From Paenibacillus sp. R14(2021) (GTDB lineage Bacteria; Bacillota; Bacilli; Paenibacillales; Paenibacillaceae), in NCBI RefSeq assembly GCF_019431355.1, contig NZ_CP080269.1, positions 3,034,501-3,098,500 of the forward strand: DNA of 64,000 nt, read 5' to 3'. Shown one piece after another: positions 1 through 7,413 of this stretch. A model generated the notes under the pieces. It searched no databases. It saw only the letters and a list, made by a program, of their open reading frames with translations, and was not told the DNA's origin. Position numbers and translations under genes: made by a program. Numbering within the stretch: the first letter of the stretch is position 1; each line of letters begins with the position of its first letter.

Positions 1-1
1 G

Positions 2-169
2 GTCGAGATCGAATGGGACGTCGAGGGAAGCCCGCATGATCTCCTCGGCACGGAACGTATCGTCCGATTCCATCTGGAACGGGGGCGGCTAATGAGAAAC
101 GCCATGCCGCTGACATGGAGTCCCGTTCAATACTCACCGGCTAACCCGAAGGTGCGTGCAGAAGGTTAA
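2..169 (+). CDS. C-terminal fragment of an unidentified protein (cut by window edge)
   Basis: An open frame enters from the left edge and ends with TAA after 55 codons. Its composition (acidic and hydrophobic start, then LERGRLMRNAMPLTWSP) looks like real protein, and a strong terminator follows about 45 bases downstream. I do not recognise the family from this tail. It converges with the leftward sugar operon that ends at 269. Confidence 0.5.
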   Translation, partial: VEIEWDVEGSPHDLLGTERIVRFHLERGRLMRNAMPLTWSPVQYSPANPKVRAEG

Positions 170-214
170 CGCCGGCTTGGACGCGTACGCCGCCGCAGCC
201 GGCACCGCTTCAAA

Positions 215-256
215 CAAAGCAAAACCGGGACGACGCAGCGTCCCGGTTTTGCTTTG
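215..256. terminator. Bidirectional Rho-independent terminator
   Basis: A perfect 18-bp inverted repeat (CAAAGCAAAACCGGGACG and its complement) encloses a 6-nt loop. The arms give an A-rich start and T-rich end on both strands. It sits between the partial rightward gene and the leftward operon and can end both. Confidence 0.85.
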
Positions 257-268
257 TCTATATAAGAT

Positions 269-1099
269 TTAACCTTCGACCTCATAAGCGCTCTTTAGCG
301 CAGCTAGCCCCTTTGCAGCCACTTCGTCCGCAGTCATACCGCCGAAATCGTCGATGAACAGCTCCAGCGACAGGAAGCCCCGGTAGCCCGAATCATACAG
401 CTGCCGCGCAATCGCCGCCGTCGGCGCAACGCCTTCGCCCGGGAACACCCGGTCCGCATCGGTAATGGTCGCGCGCGGCGGATCCGCAGGGTAATCGTTC
501 ACATGAAAAATACCGATGCCGCTGCCATTCACGCGCTTCAGGTCGTCAATACTGCTGCCTCCGGTATACATATGAAAGGGATCGAGAAGCAGCTTCGCGC
601 CTTCGACGCCGCTTTCCTGCTGTACCGCAATCGCTTCATCCAGCCGCGACAGCTTGCTGGCCCGGCCCCAGAATTCCAAATACACTTCGATGCCGATGCC
701 CCGTCCAAGCGCCGCAAGTCGGGCGTAATGCCGTGCCATATCGCTAAGCGTGACGTGCTCGACGCTGCCAAACGGCGGCGCCGCTACGCCGCAGCAGCCA
801 AGGGCTGCAAGCATGCGCATCTCCCGCTCCGCTTGGGCGAAGGCATCTTCCCGCACGGCCTCGTCCTCGTCCGCCCATTTGAAGAAGGCAATGGCATTTG
901 CCAGCACGATGCCTGTACGCGTCAAGCATTCCGTTAACGCCTCGGCCGTTCCTCCGTCCGCAAGATACGCCTCGATATCCTTCACCCACAGCTCGATGCC
1001 TTCATAGCCCGCCTTGGCCGCAGCCTCCACCTGCTCCAGCACATTTAGCCGAAAGGGAAACAGGGTCGACGCATTTAATGCTGTTTTGAATGGAAACAA
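269..1099 (-). CDS. Sugar phosphate isomerase/epimerase (xylose-isomerase-like TIM barrel)
   Basis: 276 residues. The pattern is that of the AP-endonuclease-2/xylose isomerase-like TIM barrel family: an early GYEGIELWV strand (31-39), then acidic and histidine residues at strand ends (E142, D173/H176, H199, E246) that probably bind a divalent metal. Enzymes of this family isomerise or epimerise sugars or sugar phosphates in the cytoplasm; the substrate cannot be told from sequence. The start is TTG, placed about 10 nt after GGGAGGAG. It is the last gene of a leftward four-gene operon, 23 nt after the IolW-like dehydrogenase, so it probably acts in the same polyol or sugar breakdown route. Confidence 0.85.
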   Translation of the reverse strand: MFPFKTALNASTLFPFRLNVLEQVEAAAKAGYEGIELWVKDIEAYLADGGTAEALTECLTRTGIVLANAIAFFKWADEDEAVREDAFAQAEREMRMLAALGCCGVAAPPFGSVEHVTLSDMARHYARLAALGRGIGIEVYLEFWGRASKLSRLDEAIAVQQESGVEGAKLLLDPFHMYTGGSSIDDLKRVNGSGIGIFHVNDYPADPPRATITDADRVFPGEGVAPTAAIARQLYDSGYRGFLSLELFIDDFGGMTADEVAAKGLAALKSAYEVEG

Positions 1100-1122
1100 T
1101 GCTTATCACTCCTCCCTGGAAT

Positions 1123-2205
1123 CTATCCGTTCACCGAAGCCGCCGCAGGAATCTGAACCGGCAGCGTTCTTCCTTCCTTGCTGCTTTGCAGCGCAAGCTC
1201 GATCAACCTGATGGCCAGCGCGGCTTGCTCCGGTTTGACCTCCAGCTCGGCCTGCCCCTTGATATGCTCCATTACGTTCCGGTAGTAGTCCATATACGAG
1301 CCCGCGGTCGTCTCGACGACACCCTCCACATGCAGTCCGCCGATGGACGTGTTGATTTTGCCCCACAGCTCCCGGGGCTCCTTGCCCCAGCTACGCGTCT
1401 TCGAGGGCTGCGCGCCGGCGATTAGCGCCGCTTCCTGCGGGTCGATTCCATACTTGGTATATGTCCCATCCGAGCCGTACACCACATAGCGCGGAAACGG
1501 TTCTCGCACGAACTTAGACGATTTGAGCCGGATCTTCGGCCCATTATCGTAAAGCAGCGAGACGTCGAAATAATCATGTGCCTCCGCGTTCTCGCGCTGA
1601 ATGCGGACATCGCCGCAAATCGAGTCCGGTATGCCGAACAGCGTGAGCGCCTGATCCATCAGATGGACGCCAAGATCGTAAAAGACGCCCGTGCCGGGCA
1701 AATGGCCTTCCCTCCAATTGGTCGAGCGCATCACGGGATCGAAGCCGTCCCAACGGAACTCGCATTCCATGATTTGACCGAGCAGCCCTAGGCGGAGCAC
1801 CTCTTGCATCGTCAGGAAGTCCCCGTCAAACCGGCGGTTATGGAAGACGCTCAGCACCTTGCCTTTGTCTTTGGCCAAAGCGATCAGCTCCTCCGCTTCC
1901 TCCGCAGTCGGCGTGAACGGCTTCTCGACGACGACATGCTTGCCTGCAAGCAGGGCATCCTTCACGAAGTCGAAGTGGTCCGTGCTCGGCGTCGTCACGA
2001 CGACCAGATCGACCGAGTCGTCGGCGTACAGCTCCCTCACGTCGCGAAGTACCTCCACACCAGGGTAACGCGCCTGCGATCGGTTGCCGCTGCGCTCCAC
2101 GACTTTGGTCAGCTCCATGCCTGGTACGGAAGTAATAACCGGTGCGTGGAAGACGCTACCGGCAAATCCATAGCCGATTAAACCGACTCTGACCGGATCG
2201 CTCAT
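1123..2205 (-). CDS. iolW: Gfo/Idh/MocA oxidoreductase, IolW-like (scyllo-inositol dehydrogenase, NADP)
   Basis: 360 residues. An N-terminal Rossmann fold opens with GLIGYGFAGSVFH (8-20), the EKPF motif (94-97) holds the conserved lysine, and D177/H181 in FYDLGVHLMDQ are the usual catalytic pair. Several stretches (GYG-GSVFH, SVFHNRRFD-DFLT, YGIDPQEAAL, SSKEGRT near the end) closely resemble what I recall of B. subtilis IolW (YvaA), which interconverts scyllo-inosose and scyllo-inositol with NADP(H). The ATG overlaps the stop of the preceding gene as ATGA, indicating translational coupling. The symbol is by resemblance; a paralogue acting on another polyol is possible. Confidence 0.75.
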   Translation of the reverse strand: MSDPVRVGLIGYGFAGSVFHAPVITSVPGMELTKVVERSGNRSQARYPGVEVLRDVRELYADDSVDLVVVTTPSTDHFDFVKDALLAGKHVVVEKPFTPTAEEAEELIALAKDKGKVLSVFHNRRFDGDFLTMQEVLRLGLLGQIMECEFRWDGFDPVMRSTNWREGHLPGTGVFYDLGVHLMDQALTLFGIPDSICGDVRIQRENAEAHDYFDVSLLYDNGPKIRLKSSKFVREPFPRYVVYGSDGTYTKYGIDPQEAALIAGAQPSKTRSWGKEPRELWGKINTSIGGLHVEGVVETTAGSYMDYYRNVMEHIKGQAELEVKPEQAALAIRLIELALQSSKEGRTLPVQIPAAASVNG

Positions 2206-2954
2206 TTTGCTGTAACCCCCATCCCGCTCAGGTTGTTGAAGCTGATGGCGATGCTCTCAAACGGCGAACGGCGGCAGGCATCCTGCTCCACCACGAGCCA
2301 CTCCGTTCCGATTTCTTCGGCAGCCGCAAGGATGTCCGCGAAATCCAGAATTCCTTCGCCGACCTCCGCGAAGAAGCGTTCTTCTCCCGGCTCCATGTCT
2401 TTCACATGCAAGAGCGGGCAACGTCCCTTCAGCTTGCGCATATAGGCGGCTGGATCTTCCCCGCCCTTCTTGGCCCAGTAGACGTCAAGCTCCAGCTTAA
2501 CGAGCTCAGGGTCGGTAGCCTGGAGCAAAATATCCAGCGCGTATTCGCCGTCGAACTTCTGAAATTCCCAATCATGATTATGATACAGAAACTGCACGCC
2601 CCGCGCCCGGCAGGCCGCTCCTACTTTATTGAAGGCTGCCGCCGCTTCGAGCACAGCCTCTCTGGAGGCGAAATTGTAGGACAACGCGACATAGCGTCCG
2701 CCGAATACGTCCAAGTAATCGAGCAGCGCATCCAAATCATTTGTCAATTGATCAAGCCCCGCATGGCACCCAATGACCCCGAGTCCTATCCGGTCAAAAT
2801 GCGCCTTCATCTCGGCCACGGTAATGCCCGCCGGAGGCGGTCCCGCTTCGACGGCTTGATAGCCGATCTCGGCCACTTTCGTGAAGCTGCCGAGGAAATC
2901 TTGTTTCAATTCTTCTCGAATGGTATAAGGCTGTAGTGCGATCGGAAATTTCAT
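2202..2954 (-). CDS. Sugar phosphate isomerase/epimerase, inosose-dehydratase-like
   Basis: 250 residues from the chosen ATG (MKFPIALQPY); an in-frame ATG 21 bases earlier is possible, but family members normally start at the MKFPIALQ strand. Fold markers are a QPYTIR start, FLYHNHDWEF, LELDVYWAKKGG, LLHVKDME and WLVVEQD, the metal-site strands of the IolE/xylose-isomerase-like barrel family. Such proteins commonly act on inososes or keto-sugars produced by Gfo/Idh dehydrogenases. Its stop overlaps the start of the IolW-like gene by four bases. The precise reaction is inferred only from context. Confidence 0.82.
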   Translation of the reverse strand: MKFPIALQPYTIREELKQDFLGSFTKVAEIGYQAVEAGPPPAGITVAEMKAHFDRIGLGVIGCHAGLDQLTNDLDALLDYLDVFGGRYVALSYNFASREAVLEAAAAFNKVGAACRARGVQFLYHNHDWEFQKFDGEYALDILLQATDPELVKLELDVYWAKKGGEDPAAYMRKLKGRCPLLHVKDMEPGEERFFAEVGEGILDFADILAAAEEIGTEWLVVEQDACRRSPFESIAISFNNLSGMGVTAK

Positions 2955-3043
2955 AGTTCTCGCAACCTTTCTCATTTCGTATAGTGGGGTGGGGATACAC
3001 GGGAGCGGCTGAATGCTTTATTCCCCGTCATCCGACGGTGAAC

Positions 3044-4150
3044 TTAATCCAACATCCCGTACTTCAGTCCCAGCGGCAAGGCGGCGGGTTGCTCGCAGCG
3101 GGCTTCGACGGCTATGCGGCGCTGCTCCTTGGAGGAATCCAGAATGCCCATTTGGATATCTAATACATGTCTGGCCAGCCCGCCGCTTGCGCGGTGCTGT
3201 CTGCCGGAACGAATGGCATGGGCCATATCGGCAATGCCGATTCCTCTGCTGTTCTGCGCAAAATCATGCGAATACGGGAAGGTATGCGTCTCTCCGTTCC
3301 GCTGCTGTATCCTAGGCGCGCCGTCGAACATATTCGGATCCGGCACATGCAAAATGCCTTCCGTTCCGTAGATTTCGAGACGCGGCGTGTAACCGAAGCT
3401 CTCTTTGGCCGCTTGCAGGCTCGCGGTGACGCCATTCTCGAACTCAAGCATGGCCGTCACATGCATTGGCGCGCCGATCGGAACGGTTTCCCCGAAACGC
3501 GGCGAGCGCGGATTTGTTACCGTGTGCTCGCTTTTTACTTGTCCGGCCGAGCCGCTAACGCTGCTCACCGGTCCGAGCAGATGAATGAAAGCGGTTAAGT
3601 AATAAGGCGTCATATCAAGCAGCGGATCCCATCCGAGCTGCAGATAGTGATGGAAGTTCGGATGCATCGCATCGTAAGCGTTTCCCATAAGGATCAAGCC
3701 GCTTGCGGCATAGGGCGTTCCAATCCAGCCGTCATCGATGATTTTCCGGCTGGTTTGCAGGCCAGCCCCCAAGAAGGTATCCGGCGCGACACCGACACGA
3801 AGCCCTTTCTGCTCAGCCAAAGCCAGTACGCGGTCCGCATCCTCACGGCTGAGCGCGAACGGCTTCTCGGCGTAGACATGCTTTTCTGCGTTCAGAATCT
3901 GCAGATTCACTTCCGTGTGCGCTTGAGGCGCCGTTAAATTCACGACGATCTCAATTTCGGGATCGGCCAATAATTCCTCGACCGTGCAAGCCTTAGGAAT
4001 GCCGTATTCCGCTGCCCGCTGCCTCGCCATGTCCGGAATCAGATCCGCGACAGCCGCGACTTCAAGCATGCCAAACGTCTTCGTACCGTTCTCTAGATAA
4101 ATGCTGCTGATTACGCCGCATCCGATGATGCCGATTTTCGTCTTCTGCAT
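3044..4150 (-). CDS. Gfo/Idh/MocA family oxidoreductase
   Basis: 368 residues from the ATG preceded by AAAGGTGAG; a GTG three codons upstream lacks room for a ribosome binding site. The NAD(P)-binding start is KIGIIGCGVIS, the AEKPFALS segment carries the family lysine, and LDMTPYYLTAFIHLLG gives the C-terminal domain helix with an Asp in the expected place. The family oxidises or reduces sugars and cyclitols. This is the first gene of the leftward operon; about 90 nt separate it from the isomerase. It differs clearly from the IolW-like paralogue downstream, so the operon pairs two dehydrogenases with two isomerases. Confidence 0.85.
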   Translation of the reverse strand: MQKTKIGIIGCGVISSIYLENGTKTFGMLEVAAVADLIPDMARQRAAEYGIPKACTVEELLADPEIEIVVNLTAPQAHTEVNLQILNAEKHVYAEKPFALSREDADRVLALAEQKGLRVGVAPDTFLGAGLQTSRKIIDDGWIGTPYAASGLILMGNAYDAMHPNFHHYLQLGWDPLLDMTPYYLTAFIHLLGPVSSVSGSAGQVKSEHTVTNPRSPRFGETVPIGAPMHVTAMLEFENGVTASLQAAKESFGYTPRLEIYGTEGILHVPDPNMFDGAPRIQQRNGETHTFPYSHDFAQNSRGIGIADMAHAIRSGRQHRASGGLARHVLDIQMGILDSSKEQRRIAVEARCEQPAALPLGLKYGMLD

Positions 4151-4165
4151 GCCACTCACCTTTCC

Positions 4166-4179
4166 ATACGTTCTCGTAT
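4166..4179. promoter_or_regulatory. Candidate operator of the four-gene sugar operon
   Basis: The inverted repeat ATACG-TTCT-CGTAT lies just upstream of the first gene. Its size and dyad form fit a repressor site, but no regulator gene is adjacent and no clear -35/-10 pair was found around it. Confidence 0.3.
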
Positions 4180-4224
4180 TAACAATTCATCCTACGCTTG
4201 CCTAATCCTTCTCTATTTGAAAAT

Positions 4225-4286
4225 TCGGACTTTTGTCCGACTTCTTCCCGGCTCCAGCACAAAAGACCCGCGTTCGCGGGTCTTTT
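4225..4286. terminator. Two hairpins between divergent genes, the second terminator-like
   Basis: TCGGAC-TTTT-GTCCGA (4225-4240) is followed by AAAAGACCCGCG-TT-CGCGGGTCTTTT (4261-4286), a strong symmetric terminator. It lies upstream of both flanking genes, where neither needs a terminator, suggesting lost coding sequence or control of read-through into the VanZ-like gene. Confidence 0.6.
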
Positions 4287-4399
4287 GCCTGCAGCTCTTT
4301 CTATGTGCTCTATCCCGAGCAGAAGTTTTGAAAATTTCTCTTTTGTGATGCTTGAAAATATGATACATTTTGTATTATTTGCAAAGTGAAGGTGCCTTT

Positions 4400-4831
4400 A
4401 TGTTGAAATGGGGAATTGCAATTGCATGGGCGGTATTACTAGCCATTCTTACCTGTACGGACAGCTTGCGGCAGCTTTATTTTACCCATGACATACACTT
4501 TGACTGGAATCCTAGCCCCGATTACGGTGCCTTATGGAGCTGGTCGGATATCAATCTTATCCATAAATATTGGATAGTGATTAAATTTGGGCATTTTACC
4601 GGATTCCTAATCATGGAAGCGCTGCTGTATCAGCTGATCCGAAACGGACGTGTATCAGCTTGCATTGCTGCCGGATTCGCCGTGTTGACCGAAATTTTGC
4701 AATTGTACTTCTACCGCGATGGCCGCGTGTACGACATTCTCATTGATACAGCGGGTATCATGACCTTCTACTACGTGAAGAGAGCCTCGTCCTTCTTAAA
4801 GCTCGGCGCCAGCACGTCTACCAGGAGATAA
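4400..4831 (+). CDS. VanZ family membrane protein
   Basis: 143 residues. The ATG follows GAAGGTG at a 7-nt spacing. The protein has a hydrophobic N-terminal segment and two or three further membrane segments. The VanZ signature is visible: K-GHFTGF-IMEALLY in the middle, then LTEILQLYFYRDGRVYDILIDTAG, with the acidic residue, Gln, Arg-Asp and Asp-Gly in family order. VanZ homologues are small membrane proteins; the founding member gives low-level teicoplanin resistance, but most chromosomal copies have no known role. It stands alone between the sugar operon and an O-antigen-ligase-like gene. Confidence 0.82.
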   Translation: MLKWGIAIAWAVLLAILTCTDSLRQLYFTHDIHFDWNPSPDYGALWSWSDINLIHKYWIVIKFGHFTGFLIMEALLYQLIRNGRVSACIAAGFAVLTEILQLYFYRDGRVYDILIDTAGIMTFYYVKRASSFLKLGASTSTRR

Positions 4832-5059
4832 CTTTCACGTTTCGAGAATAGAAAATCTATTTATTATCAAATTATACATATTTGGTAATAATCCTCTTTT
4901 TTTTTTAAAAATTTCAGTTTTTTCCTCGTTCTGCTTAAAGTGGTAAGCGCTTGATACGTACTATCATTCTCTTCTAGTAAACACTAAAAAACCGCCATGC
5001 GTTCATGAAGGTTGGAGGCAGTTCTTATTGTAAAACCTAACCAAATATATAAAACAACA

Positions 5060-5081
5060 CGCGCCGATTGAAACCGGCGCG
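5060..5081 (-). terminator. Terminator of the O-antigen-ligase-like gene
   Basis: CGCGCCG-ATTGAAAC-CGGCGCG, followed on the minus strand by TGTTGTTTTATATATTT, lies 17-38 bases after the stop codon. Confidence 0.75.
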
Positions 5082-5097
5082 CACTGACAGTATTGCT

Positions 5098-6528
5098 TCA
5101 GATCCTTTCGTTCGATACGTGCTGCATTTGGATAAAGCAAAACAGCATGATACTCATAGATGATGTTCCGAACAGAAAGGGGTTGAATTGGGCTGCAACG
5201 AACAAACTAATTAACAAATATACAATAGCTACTGTGTTTCTTCGGTTATTGGAGTAACTTCGATACAATACATACAGGACAAATAGAAAGAAGCCCGCCC
5301 ACACAAGTAAGCCCAGCACCCCAACGTTCATAAGTAAAGACGGGAGCAGCATTTCATATAAATATGGTGTTTGAGTACCGCTGCGCAAATAATGATCCGC
5401 ATAGCTGCCGTAACCAAAACCGAACCAAGGGCTCTTCTTCCACTTAGCAAGCAACTTCGTGGTTTGCGTCACCCGGGTTAAGTTTGCTCGCTTCGTGACA
5501 TCGAGTTCATCAGCAATTCTGATTCCACGGTTTTGTTGTGAAACATCTATACCCTTCTTATTGACGAAGGACCTCTGAGAGCCTTCCTGAACTGAAAAGA
5601 AGCTGTTTACTCTTGCGAAAATATAGTTATGAAATAAAACACTATTTAAAACAAGGGTTGTTAGAATGACTAGAGTCAAGCAAGCTAGGATGGGGCGCCA
5701 ATAAGACAGAAACCGTCTCCTATTTACCAGACAAAAGAGGAGAATAAATACCATACCGATCGCGAAGCCCAACCATAAAGATTTGGTCAGCGTTGTCAGC
5801 AGAGCAGTAAAACCAATTAAAAAGAAGACTGCCATCTTCCAATTCAGTTTATGTATGATGAAATAATAAAACATGGCAAGTAGGAATATCGAGTTCGGGT
5901 AAATGATTCTCACGAAATGCTTGGGATTCATTTCAGTATAGATAACGGCAGGAGGCACGGAGTGCCCCATACTGATGGTATCGAATAGATCAAAAAAGTT
6001 CAGCGCAAATTTCCAATTTCCGGATATCTCCTCGCCAATGTACAAGAAGATGTGTAAGGCGGCTAAACCCAACAGATTCCACTTTATCAAGCGATGGCTT
6101 TTCACCCAAGAGATGTAACCTAGCCGTATAAGCAGAATAAGTGGGAAATATAGAAGGAGTACACTAAACGCAATCGTTTGTTTTATTGCCATCGTAATAC
6201 CGTAGCCGGAAAGGCTTGGCACGATGAATACCCATATCGCGTTAAGAGCCAAGAAGGCGGCAACCGCTATATCAATGGGCTTAACCAACTTCAGCATGCC
6301 AGCGGCCGAACTCTTCTTGGTAGCAACCGCGTAGAAAATCATTACCACAAGAATTACAAAGAAAGCCCCATAGAGCACCATCCGTATAGGAATGTCACCT
6401 ATTAACAGCAGCCTGCCATTAAATCCAAGTATAACGTCAAACAAAAATAAACTGGAAATGAAAAAAAATAATGCAGAAATAATGGATTGAAACGGAATTG
6501 CACGATTGTAAACTAAGCTTCTTTCCAT
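5098..6528 (-). CDS. O-antigen ligase / polymerase family membrane protein
   Basis: 476 residues with roughly ten to twelve hydrophobic segments. A long extracytoplasmic loop lies in the C-terminal half (around VNSFFSVQEGSQRSFVNKKG to TQTPYL). The TKSLWLGF segment and KKSPWFGFGYGSYADHYL, just before a membrane segment, match the Wzy/WaaL (O-antigen ligase) signature. In Gram-positives such proteins polymerise or transfer cell-surface polysaccharide or teichuronic-type repeats; the substrate is unknown. The ATG is chosen over a TTG three codons upstream because GAGGT lies too close to the TTG. The gene is single, AT-richer than the core genome, and not within a visible polysaccharide cluster. 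Confidence 0.78.
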   Translation of the reverse strand: MERSLVYNRAIPFQSIISALFFFISSLFLFDVILGFNGRLLLIGDIPIRMVLYGAFFVILVVMIFYAVATKKSSAAGMLKLVKPIDIAVAAFLALNAIWVFIVPSLSGYGITMAIKQTIAFSVLLLYFPLILLIRLGYISWVKSHRLIKWNLLGLAALHIFLYIGEEISGNWKFALNFFDLFDTISMGHSVPPAVIYTEMNPKHFVRIIYPNSIFLLAMFYYFIIHKLNWKMAVFFLIGFTALLTTLTKSLWLGFAIGMVFILLFCLVNRRRFLSYWRPILACLTLVILTTLVLNSVLFHNYIFARVNSFFSVQEGSQRSFVNKKGIDVSQQNRGIRIADELDVTKRANLTRVTQTTKLLAKWKKSPWFGFGYGSYADHYLRSGTQTPYLYEMLLPSLLMNVGVLGLLVWAGFFLFVLYVLYRSYSNNRRNTVAIVYLLISLFVAAQFNPFLFGTSSMSIMLFCFIQMQHVSNERI

Positions 6529-6755
6529 AAGGGGCAAGACCTCAACTTGATGTATTTGCTTAGTTCGGGATATCGCAAATCGCAGTTCGCTTACCTGAAG
6601 TACAGCATAGGACTATTCTACCAAGGAAAATTAACCCTTGTCTAGAAAATTTATCAGATTTGATATGCCAATAGTCTTGCATTAGGCATACTTGACCAAT
6701 TTTCACGTATAGCCATTGCTTCGGTGTTACTATCATCCGTCTCTAAAAAAAACAA
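6529..6755. other. Intergenic stretch before the toxin locus
   Basis: AT-rich sequence upstream of the O-antigen-ligase-like gene. It must hold that gene's promoter, but I see no convincing -35/-10 pair and no other gene. Confidence 0.5.
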
Positions 6756-6777
6756 AAGCCTCCGAAGACGGAGGCTT
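6756..6777 (-). terminator. Leftward terminator hairpin next to the toxin promoter
   Basis: AAGCCTCCG-AAGA-CGGAGGCTT; the minus-strand product ends in TTTTGTTTTTTTT. No protein gene reads leftward into it, so it may stop antisense transcripts crossing the toxin locus. Confidence 0.6.
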
Positions 6778-6785
6778 GCTATAAT
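6776..6785 (+). promoter_or_regulatory. Extended -10 promoter of the small toxin gene
   Basis: TGC-TATAAT is a perfect extended -10 element with TATAAT at 6780-6785; no good -35 is present, as is usual for extended -10 promoters. It predicts transcription from about 6791-6792. Confidence 0.6.
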
Positions 6786-6812
6786 AGACTTGTACAACAC
6801 AACTTGAGTGGC

Positions 6813-6837
6813 GCATCCCTCTGAAGGGAGGTGATGC
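6813..6837 (+). promoter_or_regulatory. Hairpin sequestering the toxin ribosome binding site
   Basis: GCATCCCTC pairs with GAGGTGATGC (one bulged T) around a TGAAGG loop, burying the GGGAGGTGAT Shine-Dalgarno. Base pairing was read by eye; no folding program was used. Confidence 0.6.
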
Positions 6838-6839
6838 GT

Positions 6840-6920
6840 ATGGCGACCTATTCTTTTGAAGATATCATGCTGTTTGCCATGTTTGTTCTGGCGCTGCTGA
6901 CCTTCTTAAAAAAGAAATAG
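6840..6920 (+). CDS. Putative holin-like type I toxin (26 aa)
   Basis: 26 residues: MATYSFEDIMLFAMFVLALL, then a Lys-rich end (TFLKKK). One membrane helix with a lysine tail is the pattern of the putative holin-like toxin (Hol_Tox) peptides of Firmicutes, which damage the cell's own membrane when over-produced. The near-perfect Shine-Dalgarno GGGAGGTGAT lies in a hairpin (6813-6837: GCATC+CCTC against GAGG+GATGC with one bulge) that would hide it. The predicted mRNA ends are complementary (6791-6811 with 6982-7002) and a terminator follows at 7004. Family membership is by pattern; toxicity is inferred. Confidence 0.75.
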   Translation: MATYSFEDIMLFAMFVLALLTFLKKK

Positions 6921-7035
6921 CCCCACTCCTGTTGATCGCACGTGAGGGGCCATTCTTTCCTTGACATCTCGAGGGATTCGACCACTCAAGAAAGGTTGTG
7001 CAGGAGGCGGCCGCGAACCGCCTCTTTTGTTATTG
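6908..7035 (-). ncRNA. Candidate antisense antitoxin RNA
   Basis: On the minus strand a TATAAT box (complement of 7041-7046) predicts a start near 7034, with only a weak TTTTAA-like -35. A GC-rich hairpin (6920-6950) is followed by TATTTCTTTTTT, supplied by the reverse complement of the toxin's lysine codons and stop, and would act as terminator. The roughly 125-nt RNA would overlap the 3' end of the toxin mRNA, the SR4/RatA arrangement of Bacillus type I systems. No expression evidence exists here. Confidence 0.45.
7004..7024 (+). terminator. Terminator of the toxin mRNA
   Basis: GAGGCGG-CCGCGAA-CCGCCTC followed by TTTTGTT. It starts two bases after the 3' segment that pairs with the mRNA 5' end. 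Confidence 0.75.
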
Positions 7036-7413
7036 TATCCATTATAACGCAGCTCAGTACGATTTAAAACATGCGCTTTCTATATTTTCGTTTCTTGTAC
7101 GCCGCATGACAGCTGATTTCTGTATGTACAAACAGCTCTCCTCTTCCGTTTCGTTTCGGAGAGGTCTCTTCGCTTATTGTAATTCGTATTGGCGTTCACA
7201 CTATTTACAATCGGCCATACCGTATGTAATAATACATTCATCTAATTAGACTAATGTCAAATCAATTGATCCTTTACAGCATAATCGACTACGTACCAAT
7301 AAAGCAAGAAGATGCAGGCAGTTAACGCTTAGTTTAACTGCCTCTTCTTTTGACACCGAATTAGATATATGTCTAATTAGTAATTCGTATTCGAACCTAA
7401 GGGGGGCGTTTTA
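7025..7413. promoter_or_regulatory. Upstream region of the MFS gene: terminator, promoter and dyad operator
   Basis: Contains a 10-bp TCTAATTAGA palindrome near 7240, a terminator-like hairpin (7316-7343, AGGCAGTTAA arms, CTTCTTTT tail), TTGACA at 7350-7355, and the inverted repeat AATTAGA-N6-TCTAATT (7359-7378), which covers the expected -10 position (TAATTA). The dyad resembles a MarR- or TetR-type operator. No regulator gene is adjacent. Otherwise no gene is seen. Confidence 0.5.

Noticed and set aside
4942..4955. cre-like sequence GGTAAGCGCTTGAT
   Set aside because: It matches only part of the CcpA consensus and lies between two gene ends, not near a promoter.
6961..6966. TTGACA within the toxin 3' region
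   Set aside because: No -10 at 16-18 bases; it lies between the coding end and the 3' pairing segment and is likely chance.
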